Assembly (NCBI RefSeq): GCF_007744675.1
Contig: NZ_CP036269.1
Location: 6,561,046-6,625,045, forward strand
Direction: 5' to 3'
Origin: Gimesia alba
Lineage (GTDB): Bacteria; Planctomycetota; Planctomycetia; Planctomycetales; Planctomycetaceae
Length of the DNA: 64,000 nt
This document shows positions 37,301 to 45,489 of this stretch, piece after piece. Every line of letters starts with the position of its first letter. Position 1 is the stretch's first letter. A model generated the notes under the pieces. The model made no database searches. It was not told the DNA's origin and saw nothing but the letters and a program-made list of their open reading frames with translations. The position numbers and the translations under genes are program-made.

Positions 37301-38085
37301 CGGAGGTCCGTTCCAACGCACTATATGTCACCGGCCCACCCGATAAAGTTCGTTCTGTAGAGCAGATGTTAAAGGTACTCGATGCCTCTGAACTGCCAGA
37401 CTCCCTGCGGGATCGGTCACCAGGAATTATTCCGGTCAAATATGCTTCCGCCAATGAAGTCGCGAACATTATCAAAGAACTTTACAAAGACTATATGCAA
37501 GCCCCTCAACAGCAGCAAAATTCACAAAGAGGCAATCCCTTTGCTGCGATGATGGGGGGGCGAGGTTCACAGAATTCCTCAAATGCCAAACCGCCGGAAG
37601 CAAAACTGGCCGTCAGTGTGGATGCCAACGCGAATCAGTTGCTGGTCTCTGCCAATGACTCCCTGTTCCAGGAAATTCAATCACTGGTGAGCGAATTGGA
37701 TTATTCCGCACAAATGTCGCGCAAGTCTGTCCGTGTTGTGACATTAAACGAAGCCAATTCCGCTTTAATTCAAAATGCCCTGACCTCGCTGTTACCCAAT
37801 GTTACAGTCAGCACCACAGGCAGTACTGCTCAGAAAAAGACGACCGATCAAACCCCTGGTTCTCCCAATCAGTCAACGTCACCTTCGAATTCCAATGATC
37901 GCGGTGAAGAAATCCGCCGCTTTTTTGAACAACGGATGCGCGAACGTATGGGAATTCCCCAGTCCGACGGTAATTCAAATCCAGGCAGTGGTTCCCCCTT
38001 TGGCGGCCGTTCCTCCCGCGGCTTTCAGTTTCCCGGTAGTAATGGCGGCTCCCGTGGAGGCAGACGTTCCAGCCGAGGCCGCTAA
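34324..38085 (+). CDS. Secretin N-domain repeat protein without a pore domain, with LTxxQ (Spy/CpxP-like) and Gly-rich regions
   Basis: 1253 residues, exported (signal 1-31). Order: Gly/Arg-rich low-complexity (about 40-86); two LTxxQ-type helical segments (LQLTEEQIKQL at 98, LKLTEDQLNKI at 195) like CpxP/Spy; an N0-like domain (about 333-405); then several repeated secretin N1/N2-type (NolW-like) domains separated by low-complexity linkers (for example VTFQLEGVDIDQVAKEVQAIL, FDLKYIDSAEAEKIV, YLRSADATSTAKMLESLF, VKYASANEVANIIKELY, VTLNEANSALIQNALTSL); and a Gly/Ser/Arg-rich tail. The secretin beta-barrel signature found in GspD (49316-53281) is absent. It begins the T2SS locus, 45 bp before gspE. 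I infer a periplasmic partner of the secretin. Confidence 0.8.
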   Translation: MTWNTKIIACFVVLLTGTLVCTESVHHSLQAQEPSDQPDRSDRGGRRDRGGFGGRGGFGGPRGGFGGGFGGGRPSFGGGFRGGGIGFLVIREDVQKELQLTEEQIKQLQEAAQGLRPSREMMEPFMTRMREAQTDEERTKVREEMGAAFQKQRTEGEAKLMGLLNEKQAARIKQIQLQESGYRQLSDDETAKQLKLTEDQLNKIKELEEQRSEARRDLGRRASSEERDKVQQEFDQKIEAVLTKEQQGQWKQMLGPAFVSERNQSQPGPGGPPAVSSNATPSPRPRPQIPMEPEGLKPEDRRISFGSGNTVAMKSATDQPQDGKQADAVKKMSFNFRFAPWGDVLKLFAESAGYTLDLNDVPPGTFNYFDKGSYTPTEALDIINGYLIQKGYIIVRRNQFLVVLNIDNGIPPNLVPIVEPNQIAERGKNELMSVTFQLEGVDIDQVAKEVQAILGPQGKSVALKTANSIIVTDIGSNLSRVQKLLEGAIANAGPTDLIFRSFDLKYIDSAEAEKIVRSQFGLPAATQNVSSSATMARYYESRSRRSSRDSSPPPQATKETSTQVTADPRTNRLLVTATPAQIKLAEEIIKSIDVNDGDLLSPGGNKPYLHVYTVNSSDSREVTKTLDAMIPGVVVNEDARNHKIHIVATPKEHEKIAEMIRQLDGEGGSQSVSVINLSSLDPISATTTLRSLFLRDGNDAPTIEADLLGRRLLIRGTPDQVIQVKALLAQLGEDGSGRANDTRDRGPVRTIPLGGRDSKEILQLIDKLWSASSGDENPIRIVVPSEESLIRERVLGEEEAPAQKRGFRNPSQSTSTRLNRSIQQKRRPVDSDNQRYFFTASDQKTEEAPQNQPKATPQAPTNEKEKQQPAEQKKPAESAPPAVKKNPVAISTNGDNLIISSTDLDALNRLEQMIEALTQAIPPKSQWTVFYLRSADATSTAKMLESLFPSSSVSDMASDSGMLGGLSSIGGSLMDATGLTTLGMGPQTLRIIPEVRSNALYVTGPPDKVRSVEQMLKVLDASELPDSLRDRSPGIIPVKYASANEVANIIKELYKDYMQAPQQQQNSQRGNPFAAMMGGRGSQNSSNAKPPEAKLAVSVDANANQLLVSANDSLFQEIQSLVSELDYSAQMSRKSVRVVTLNEANSALIQNALTSLLPNVTVSTTGSTAQKKTTDQTPGSPNQSTSPSNSNDRGEEIRRFFEQRMRERMGIPQSDGNSNPGSGSPFGGRSSRGFQFPGSNGGSRGGRRSSRGR

Positions 38086-38130
38086 GTTAGCTTATTCTAA
38101 CATTCCTCATTTTACTCTAGTGTAAGTCCC

Positions 38131-39813
38131 ATGGAAATTAGTGAAATTCTCCAGCGACGCGGTATCCTTGACGAGCGCCAGCTGCAATTAGCGCAGCAGT
38201 CGGCGAACGGTCATCGTCTGGATCGTGTTGTGTTGGATATGGGACTGGCAACAGAAGAAGACCTGCTCAAGGCATTCGCCGATGAACTGGGCATGAAGTA
38301 TTTTGAATTGAAAGACTTTCAGGTTGATACGGAACTGCTTTCTCAGTTTCCGGCCACACCCATTTTCCGACACTCCCTGCTTCCTTTACAGCGTAATAAC
38401 GGACGCGTGCTGGTCGCATCTGGCGATCCATTTGACTTTGAAGCCATCGACGAGTTGAGTTCACTCAGTGGTCAGGTTCTGGAACCGGTACTGGCACTGC
38501 ATGATGATGTCGTCGAGCTGATCAAGGATAATCTGGGCGTTGGTGGTGACACCATCAACGAACTTGTCTCCCAACGCGCAGAAGAAGATGGCGTAGAACT
38601 GCTCGAAGAGGTATCCGAAGAGCACGGCGAACTGGCCGACATGGCGCAGGCAGCCTCCGTCATTCGTCTTGTGAACGAGCTACTGATTGAAGCCCTGCAG
38701 CAGCAGGCCAGTGACGTGCACATTGAACCTCATGAAACGGGTCTGGTCGTACGATACCGTGTCGACGGTCTGCTGCGTGTGCAGTCCGTTCCTCCGGAAA
38801 TCAATCATTTCTATTCGGCCATTATTACCCGTCTGAAAATTATGGCACATTTAAACATCGCAGAAAAGCGATTGCCTCAGGACGGACGAATCAAGCTCCG
38901 AATTACCGGCCGCGAAATCGACGTGCGTGTCTCGATTATCCCCATGATTTATGGCGAAGGAATCGTCATGCGTCTGCTGGATAAGGAACGTATGGTGTTC
39001 CGGTTGGATAATGTCGGCCTGAATCCCGAAATGTTATCCACGTTTCGTGAAATGATTGAACTGCCTCACGGGATCGTACTGGTCACTGGGCCAACGGGTA
39101 GCGGAAAAACATCCACGCTGTATAGTGCATTGAATGAAATCAAAAACCCGGAAACAAAAATCATCACGGTAGAAGACCCGGTCGAATATCACAGTGAGGG
39201 CATCAGCCAGATTCAGGTGAACTCCCGCATTGGTCTCACATTCGCCGCCGGCTTACGCAGTATCTTACGCCACGACCCCGACGTCGTTCTGATTGGGGAA
39301 ATCCGTGATGGCGAAACCGCCAATAGTGCGATTCAGGCAGCTCTCACCGGGCACCTGGTATTCAGCACGTTGCACACCAATGATTCTCCCGGCGCCTTTA
39401 CGCGTCTGGTCGATATGGGAGTAGAACCATATCTCGTCGCCAGTACAGTCGAAGCAGTTCTGGCGCAAAGACTGGTGCGTGTTCTCTGCAAGCACTGCAA
39501 GCGACCTTACCAGCCACAGTCAGAAAAATTGCCACCTGATTTTCCGGATTTGAAGATCAAAGAATTATGGGAGCCCGCCGGTTGTCGGCATTGCCGCGAA
39601 TCAGGATATTCAGGGCGTATTGGAATCCTGGAATTACTGGTGAATGATCCCGTCATCAGAAAATTGTGTACCGAACACGCCAGTTCCGGTCAAATTCGCG
39701 ACTATGCCCGCAAAAACGGGTGGCAGACATTGCGAGATGCCGGCTGGCAAAAAGTCATTGAAGGACAGACTTCCATTGATGAAATTTTGCGGGTAACGAA
39801 GGGAGATATCTAA
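38131..39813 (+). CDS. gspE: Type II secretion ATPase GspE
   Basis: Cytoplasmic hexameric ATPase that drives pseudopilus assembly. 560 residues: N-terminal MshEN/GspE-N domain (about 1-150), then the ATPase with Walker A GPTGSGKT (about 320-327), Asp box / Walker [14 protein letters not shown] (about 381-393), the His box region [14 protein letters not shown], and two CxxC pairs (LCKHCKRP about 453, GCRHCRES about 486) that bind zinc in GspE. First of the E-F-G-H-I-J-K-L run; 68 bp before gspF. Confidence 0.96.
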   Translation: MEISEILQRRGILDERQLQLAQQSANGHRLDRVVLDMGLATEEDLLKAFADELGMKYFELKDFQVDTELLSQFPATPIFRHSLLPLQRNNGRVLVASGDPFDFEAIDELSSLSGQVLEPVLALHDDVVELIKDNLGVGGDTINELVSQRAEEDGVELLEEVSEEHGELADMAQAASVIRLVNELLIEALQQQASDVHIEPHETGLVVRYRVDGLLRVQSVPPEINHFYSAIITRLKIMAHLNIAEKRLPQDGRIKLRITGREIDVRVSIIPMIYGEGIVMRLLDKERMVFRLDNVGLNPEMLSTFREMIELPHGIVLVTGPTGSGKTSTLYSALNEIKNPETKIITVEDPVEYHSEGISQIQVNSRIGLTFAAGLRSILRHDPDVVLIGEIRDGETANSAIQAALTGHLVFSTLHTNDSPGAFTRLVDMGVEPYLVASTVEAVLAQRLVRVLCKHCKRPYQPQSEKLPPDFPDLKIKELWEPAGCRHCRESGYSGRIGILELLVNDPVIRKLCTEHASSGQIRDYARKNGWQTLRDAGWQKVIEGQTSIDEILRVTKGDI

Positions 39814-39881
39814 AGATTTTTTCACATAAGACGAATGAGAATCATGTTTGAAGTAGTTTAAAGTAAATCAGAGTTAATCAT

Positions 39882-41090
39882 ATGCCGGACTTTCAATACA
39901 TCGCGCGAGAAGCTACAGGCCGTCAGGTCACAGGAATTCTCTCTGCACCCAATCAGCAGGACGCCCTGAATTCACTGGCTGCGCGGAGCCTGTTTCCGGT
40001 AAAAGTCGATCTGGCAGATCAGGCCAAAGCACAATTGAAATATTCCGGCCGCCGTGTCCGGGCGCGCTATCTGTCTGTATTTTATACCCAGTTGGCAGAC
40101 CTGTTGAAGTCGGGCGTGCCCCTGTTACGGTCGCTGGAATTACTACATAAGCAATCCACGAATCCCGCGTTAAAACTGGTTCTGGAAGAAGTACGTGGAG
40201 AAGTCGCCGACGGAACCCGGTTAGCCGTTGCCATGGGACAGCACCCTAAAGTCTTTTCCGAGCTTGCCGTCAGCATGGTACGTGCGGGAGAAGAAGGCAG
40301 CTTTCTGGAAGACGTCTTAAAACGAATTGCCAACTTCACCGACCATCAGGAAGAACTCAAAAATCGTGTCGTTGGAGCGATGATTTATCCTGCATTCCTG
40401 ACGACCTTTGGTACCGTCATTGTCAGTTTCCTGCTGGTCTATTTCGTACCCAAATTCGAACCCATTTTTGCCAGAATGTCTGAACGAGGCGAACTTCCCT
40501 GGGCCACTACGACTCTGTTAGGCTTCAGTGCCTTCATGCAATCCTACTGGTTTGTGATCTTTTTCGCGATCGGAATCGCCGTGGTCGCTGTTTATAAATA
40601 TGTAGAAACAACCGAAGGCCGGATGAAATTCGACCAGTTTCGTTTACGTGCCTATGGTCTCGGACCGATCGTACGCAGCCTGGCAATTGCCCGGTTCTGT
40701 CGTATCCTGGGAACGCTCCTGGCAAATGGAGTGCCTATTTTGCAGTCACTTCGGATTGCGAAAGATGCTGCCGGAAACAAAGTGATGAGCGAAGCGATCG
40801 GCGAGGCGGCTGAAAGTATTTCGTCGGGAAAATCGATAGCACAACCATTTTCGAGCTGCGGACAGTTTCCGGAAGAAGTGGTGGAAATGATCGCCGTCGG
40901 TGAAGAAGCCAACAACCTGGAACAGGTGTTAATTGATATTGCAGACAATATGGAACGCCAGACAAACCGTAAGCTGGATATGTTTGTGCGAATGCTGGAA
41001 CCGCTGATGCTGTTGATTATGGCAGCCGTTGTGGTTTTTGTGATGTTAGCGCTATTATTACCGGTTTTTCAAAGCTCCGGTTTACTATAA
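39882..41090 (+). CDS. gspF: Type II secretion inner-membrane platform protein GspF
   Basis: Polytopic platform protein that couples GspE to the pseudopilus. 402 residues, the usual length, with two T2SSF domains (about 65-190 and 270-395), each with the motif pattern of MVRAGEEGSFLEDVL and VGEEANNLEQVL. Membrane spans are near 170, 220 and 375-400 (LEPLMLLIMAAVVVFVMLAL). The SD is weak. It lies between gspE and gspG. Confidence 0.96.
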   Translation: MPDFQYIAREATGRQVTGILSAPNQQDALNSLAARSLFPVKVDLADQAKAQLKYSGRRVRARYLSVFYTQLADLLKSGVPLLRSLELLHKQSTNPALKLVLEEVRGEVADGTRLAVAMGQHPKVFSELAVSMVRAGEEGSFLEDVLKRIANFTDHQEELKNRVVGAMIYPAFLTTFGTVIVSFLLVYFVPKFEPIFARMSERGELPWATTTLLGFSAFMQSYWFVIFFAIGIAVVAVYKYVETTEGRMKFDQFRLRAYGLGPIVRSLAIARFCRILGTLLANGVPILQSLRIAKDAAGNKVMSEAIGEAAESISSGKSIAQPFSSCGQFPEEVVEMIAVGEEANNLEQVLIDIADNMERQTNRKLDMFVRMLEPLMLLIMAAVVVFVMLALLLPVFQSSGLL

Positions 41091-41180
41091 TAAAAAGAGA
41101 GTTACTGGTTTTATCTCAGGCAGGTAGAACCCAGAACGTTCCCTTCTGGAAAATGTATAAAGTAAAAAAAGGATGGAGAC

Positions 41181-41639
41181 ATGTATCGAGTTAAACAAAC
41201 ACAGCGAGCACAACAAAAACGTCACGGTTTTACCCTGTTGGAAATGTTAATTGTACTGGGAATTATCCTCGTCATTGCAGCCATGGTGGTTCCCAACCTG
41301 TTAGGCAGCCAGAAAAAAGCCAACATCAAGGCTACCCGCGCCAGTATTCACAATCTGGAGCAGGCATTCAAGCTTTATGCTGCTGAGAATAATGGAGAAT
41401 ATCCACAGGGTGGCCAGGAGCAGATTCAGCTTTTACTGGAGCCTCCCACTTCAGGCGATAAGGCTGCAGAGCCTTTTATCGAATCAATGCCACTGGATGC
41501 ATGGGGGCAGGTCTTCCAATACGAGTATCCGAACAACAAATCGAAATCAACCAAGCCGGCAATCTGGTCTTCTGGACCAAATCAACAGGATGAAAATGGC
41601 TCGGGCGATGATGTAAATAACTGGGATCAGACAGAATAA
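41181..41639 (+). CDS. gspG: Major pseudopilin GspG
   Basis: Major subunit of the T2SS pseudopilus, 152 residues. The prepilin peptidase site is HG/FTLLEMLIVLG with Glu at +5, then the hydrophobic helix and the conserved ALPQG-like loop. The C-terminus keeps the calcium-site pattern of GspG (DAWGQVFQYEYP, then WSSGPN, then DDVNNWD). A strong GGATGGAG SD lies before the ATG. Confidence 0.95.
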   Translation: MYRVKQTQRAQQKRHGFTLLEMLIVLGIILVIAAMVVPNLLGSQKKANIKATRASIHNLEQAFKLYAAENNGEYPQGGQEQIQLLLEPPTSGDKAAEPFIESMPLDAWGQVFQYEYPNNKSKSTKPAIWSSGPNQQDENGSGDDVNNWDQTE

Positions 41640-41679
41640 TCTGCGATTGCAAAAGGACTGCAACAGATGAATTCAGGGG

Positions 41680-42309
41680 ATGTCGCACGTGACAGACAGT
41701 CAGAACAAGAATTCGAACACGCAACAACTTCGAGCAGCATTTACGCTGTTCGAAATGTTGCTCGTTCTAGCTCTGCTGCTGGTGCTCGTTTCCGTTGTCT
41801 GGCCGGCTGTATTGCGAATCAGTTCCAGTAACCGGTTAAGACAGAGTATGCAGGACCTGCATTCGGCGTTCTCTGCTGCCCGCATTCGCGCGATTGAACA
41901 TGGCGTGAACTATCAGGTTTATCTCGAACTCGGAGGCCAGCACTATCTGGTCGTCCCCGTTGATCAAAGTCTGTTAGGGCTGGGCGCCGAATCGAGTGGA
42001 TCCTTGCCGGCCTCCAGCGGACACGCCGTGATTGACGGAAAACTGCCTGACGAATTCGAATTCAGTAAAACCGTTTCCACAACAGTCAGCCAGCCCGCAA
42101 TCCCCTTTGAGTGGCTGGCGAAGCTGCCTGGTGCCAAGGACTGGAAATGGATGGAAGCCTCGTTTCCGATCACGTTCTATCCAGACGGATCAGCCGCAAT
42201 CGACTTGCAGCATGAGGTCCTCAAAAAAGATCAGCAGGTGGCTCGTGTCCAACTGCGGGCTCTGACCGGCAACACGACGATTTCTTATGAGCAGGAGAAA
42301 TCGAAATGA
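41680..42309 (+). CDS. gspH: Minor pseudopilin GspH
   Basis: Pseudopilin of 209 residues. The N-terminal signature is RAA/FTLFEMLLVLALLLVLVSVVW: the residue before the cleavage site is Ala instead of the near-invariant Gly. The globular part has the GspH pattern (LRQSMQDLHSAFSAARIRAIEHG, VYLELGG). The ATG at 41680 directly follows AGGGG, too close for an SD; the in-frame GTG at 41689 has that AGGGG 9 nt upstream and may be the real start. It ends with a 4-bp overlap into gspI. Confidence 0.85.
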   Translation: MSHVTDSQNKNSNTQQLRAAFTLFEMLLVLALLLVLVSVVWPAVLRISSSNRLRQSMQDLHSAFSAARIRAIEHGVNYQVYLELGGQHYLVVPVDQSLLGLGAESSGSLPASSGHAVIDGKLPDEFEFSKTVSTTVSQPAIPFEWLAKLPGAKDWKWMEASFPITFYPDGSAAIDLQHEVLKKDQQVARVQLRALTGNTTISYEQEKSK

Positions 42310-42776
42310 ACGCCATTACAACACACACTCCCCAAACTGACAAGAACCGTTCCGGCCTTACATTACTTGAAGTCCTGATCTCACTCTCCATCTTTCTGGG
42401 CGCATTGACGGCTCTCAGTCAATTGATCGGCATTGGTTCGCGGGCGGCTGTACAATCACAGCTGCGCACGCAGGCGATTATCAAATGTCAGTCCAAACTG
42501 GCTGAAGTGCTGGCTGGCGTGCAACCGATGGAGCCGGTCAGTCAGGCTGGTTTTGAAGAGAGTGACGATAACTGGAAATGGAGTCTGAATGTCGAACCGG
42601 GAGACTACGATAATCTCTTGAAGCTGACCGTCCTCGTTCAATATGCCGGTGAGTCGGAAACAATCTCATCAAGTTATCAGCTAACACGTCAGGTCCGAGA
42701 CCCGGCGATGCTGCTCGATGCGGCCAATACGGTGGAAACCAGCGACGATACTTCTGTACTGGAGGAATCGTTATGA
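42306..42776 (+). CDS. gspI: Minor pseudopilin GspI
   Basis: 156 residues. Prepilin signature SG/LTLLEVLISLSIFLGALTAL, then the GspI-type small domain (SQLRTQAIIKCQSKLAEVLAG, WKWSLNVEP). In T2SS, GspI forms the pseudopilus tip with H, J and K. It overlaps gspH (ATGA at 42306) and gspJ by 4 bp each, so translation is coupled. Confidence 0.92.
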   Translation: MNAITTHTPQTDKNRSGLTLLEVLISLSIFLGALTALSQLIGIGSRAAVQSQLRTQAIIKCQSKLAEVLAGVQPMEPVSQAGFEESDDNWKWSLNVEPGDYDNLLKLTVLVQYAGESETISSSYQLTRQVRDPAMLLDAANTVETSDDTSVLEESL

Positions 42777-43684
42777 AACGTCAGTCGACCTGCGATCCAA
42801 CAGGCTCACCAAAAACTGCCGGCTTCACTATGCTGGAAGTCATTCTGGCGATCGGTCTGACCAGCCTGCTGCTGGCGGCCATTTATTCCGCCCTGGATCT
42901 CTACTGGAAATACACAACCATTGGTCATCAGCAGGTAGAACGCGCTCAAATTGCCCGCGCAGTGTTTCAGAAAATCACACACGATTTACACAGTGTGACC
43001 TATCAACAGCAAATCTCTGAAGACTCTTCCAGTTCCTCAGGGGATGAGGAAGAGGTCGTTGAAATCCAGGTCACCAATCCGGATGACGCTTACACTTCCG
43101 GGAACATTGGCGTATATGGAGATGCACAGTCACTGGTGCTGCATACCAGCCGCCCCGCACGGCAACCGATGCTTATTTCACAATCATCCAGCGGCAGCAG
43201 TTCCACAAGTTCACAGAGTGACCTGTTATCCGTCTCGTATTTTCTGGCAGTTGCTGGTTCGGAAGGGCTACAGGGTGCGGTTGGGGATCGTTTCCGTGAA
43301 ACGTCCGGCACAGGTAATGGAACACAGGGTCTGGCCCGTCTCGAAGGAGATCGGCTGGCGATGAGTAAGGCCGATGAATCAGCCAATTATGAACAGCTGG
43401 CGCAACAGTCACAATTACTGGCACCGGAGATCGGCAGTCTGCAGTTTCAATACTTTGATGGAACTGACTGGCTGGAAGTCTGGGACAGCATTGAATATGG
43501 CACTGTCCCCCTGGCAGTGAAAGTTACGATTGGCTTTCGAAACAATGAGGAAGAGCAGAGCGTGTTGAATACGGTAAATGAAAAAATCAATGGTTTTGAA
43601 AACACCTTCAGCATGGTCATTGCACTTCCGTTAGCATTACCGGCAATCCTGCAGACGACAGAACAGGAAAGCAGCGATTTTTAA
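42773..43684 (+). CDS. gspJ: Minor pseudopilin GspJ
   Basis: 303 residues. Prepilin signature AG/FTMLEVILAIGLTSLLLAAI, then YWKYTTIGHQQVERAQIARAVFQKITHDLHS, the GspJ helix pattern. Longer than common GspJ because of a Ser-rich insertion (about 82-92, DSSSSSGDEEE) and another near 130-150. The ATG overlaps the gspI stop by 4 bp. Confidence 0.9.
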   Translation: MKRQSTCDPTGSPKTAGFTMLEVILAIGLTSLLLAAIYSALDLYWKYTTIGHQQVERAQIARAVFQKITHDLHSVTYQQQISEDSSSSSGDEEEVVEIQVTNPDDAYTSGNIGVYGDAQSLVLHTSRPARQPMLISQSSSGSSSTSSQSDLLSVSYFLAVAGSEGLQGAVGDRFRETSGTGNGTQGLARLEGDRLAMSKADESANYEQLAQQSQLLAPEIGSLQFQYFDGTDWLEVWDSIEYGTVPLAVKVTIGFRNNEEEQSVLNTVNEKINGFENTFSMVIALPLALPAILQTTEQESSDF

Positions 43685-43711
43685 ATCCGTAAAGATATTT
43701 TTTTGAGAATC

Positions 43712-45430
43712 ATGAAACAACTCACTTCACAGCATGAATGCAGACGACCTTTTCCTGATCAGGAAACAGCGTCGCATCTGCGCGCAGGCAGCACGCTGCT
43801 GGTGGTGCTGGTCGTTGTGGTCATGCTCAGCCTAGGCGCCTATACGTTTTCGGAACTGATGATCGTTGAAATGGAAGCCACCAACATTTATGGCCGATCG
43901 ATCCAATCGCGCGAATTGGCGTTATCGGGAATCGAACTGGCAGCCGCTTATGTGGGGGATCGAACAGAGGTCGAGGGCTGGAATTCGTATCACAATCCCG
44001 ATCAGTTTCAGAATATCATTATGATACCGGGAGAGATTCCACGCACCAGTGGTTATCTCAGCGTGGTTGCACCCGTCAATTCAGATTCTCAGTCAAAAAC
44101 AATCCGCTTCGGGCTGATGAATGAATCGGGCAAACTGAATCTAAACATCCTGGCATCTGAAGAAGTCGAACCATCATTAGATCTTGAAGAAGACATCGAA
44201 GTTGATAGCGCCGTTGATCGCTTAATGTATATTCCGAATATGACGGAAGACATCGCCGCTGCCATTCTCGACTGGATCGATGAAGACGATGAAACGCGTT
44301 CGTTTGGTGCAGAGAGCGACTATTACGAAACACTCGAAACACCTTACTTTGCTAAAAATGGCCCTCTGGAATCGCTGGATGAGCTGTTGCTGGTCCGAGA
44401 TGTGACCCCCGAACTGCTCTACGGCGAAGATACCAATCGGAATGGGATTCTCGATCCAAACGAAAATGACGGCGACGCCACTCTGCCGATGGATAATGCC
44501 GATGGCGTATTGGACTCAGGCTGGTTCGCTTACTTTACCGTACATAGCCGCGAGATTAATATCCGCCCGGACGGCTCCGAGAAAATCAATCTCAACGGCA
44601 CCATGCTGACGGAACTGTATGATGAACTGGAAGCAGAGTTGGGACCGGATGAAGCACGCTTCATTGTAGCATATCGTGTCAGTGGACCAGTGCTTTCGGT
44701 CGATGATCTGGAATCAGGGGGAAGCGGAACCATCGTCGGTGGAGGCATGTCCGATCAGCAGGCTTTAAATGAACTGGCTAACGGTCTGGCGAAAGCCATG
44801 TTTTCAGAAGAAGGTGTCACAGTCACCCGGGCCGGAATTGATCTGTCGGGAGGCGGAGTCTACTCGATCAACTCGATCTTTGACCTGATTGGATCAGAAG
44901 TCGAAGTCGAAATCGACGGGCAAAAGACAACACTCACCAGTCCCTGGGCTGCGGACCCGGCAACGATGACTGCTGAATTGCCTATACTCCACGATCTTCT
45001 GACGACAAGCAAAAACCAGTATATCGAAGGACGAATCCAGATTGATGAAGCGCGGCTGGAAACACTGCAAGGCATTCCGGAAATGGACGACGATTTAGCC
45101 AATGCGATCGTAAATTCCCAAATGACTGCTACAAACGGAGCACCTTCTACTGAAATCAGCCAGGCACGGCAAACAACGGGATGGCTTGTCATTGAAGGCC
45201 TTACGACAATAGAGCAAATGCGAAAACTGGCCCCGCATATCTGTAGTGGCGGTGATGTATTTCGCGCTCAATCTCTCGGCTATTTTGGTCAGGGAGGCCC
45301 GGTTACCCGGGTCGAAGCCATCATCGACGGCACATTTATTCCCCCACGAATCACCTACATTCGCGATTTAAGCAATCTGGGTCCCGGATATCCGGTATCT
45401 ACATTGCAGGGAGCAACTGAAGAAGAGTAA
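43712..45430 (+). CDS. gspK: Minor pseudopilin GspK with EF-hand-like loop
   Basis: 572 residues, longer than typical GspK (about 330). The prepilin-like N-terminus RAG/STLLVVLVVVVMLSL lacks Glu at +5, as is normal for GspK. The body holds a helical GspK domain (ILDWIDEDDETRSFGAESDYY, YFAKNGPLESLDELLLVRDV). An EF-hand-like loop DTNRNGILDPNE occurs at residues 240-251. The ATG at 43712 is preferred (GAGA upstream); the TTG at 43703 adds three residues. GspK caps the pseudopilus in T2SS. Confidence 0.88.
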   Translation: MKQLTSQHECRRPFPDQETASHLRAGSTLLVVLVVVVMLSLGAYTFSELMIVEMEATNIYGRSIQSRELALSGIELAAAYVGDRTEVEGWNSYHNPDQFQNIIMIPGEIPRTSGYLSVVAPVNSDSQSKTIRFGLMNESGKLNLNILASEEVEPSLDLEEDIEVDSAVDRLMYIPNMTEDIAAAILDWIDEDDETRSFGAESDYYETLETPYFAKNGPLESLDELLLVRDVTPELLYGEDTNRNGILDPNENDGDATLPMDNADGVLDSGWFAYFTVHSREINIRPDGSEKINLNGTMLTELYDELEAELGPDEARFIVAYRVSGPVLSVDDLESGGSGTIVGGGMSDQQALNELANGLAKAMFSEEGVTVTRAGIDLSGGGVYSINSIFDLIGSEVEVEIDGQKTTLTSPWAADPATMTAELPILHDLLTTSKNQYIEGRIQIDEARLETLQGIPEMDDDLANAIVNSQMTATNGAPSTEISQARQTTGWLVIEGLTTIEQMRKLAPHICSGGDVFRAQSLGYFGQGGPVTRVEAIIDGTFIPPRITYIRDLSNLGPGYPVSTLQGATEEE

Positions 45431-45489
45431 CTCTCCGATTATGTTTTTTGCAAAACGATTTTGATACTGATTTTTTTAAGAAGCAATTT

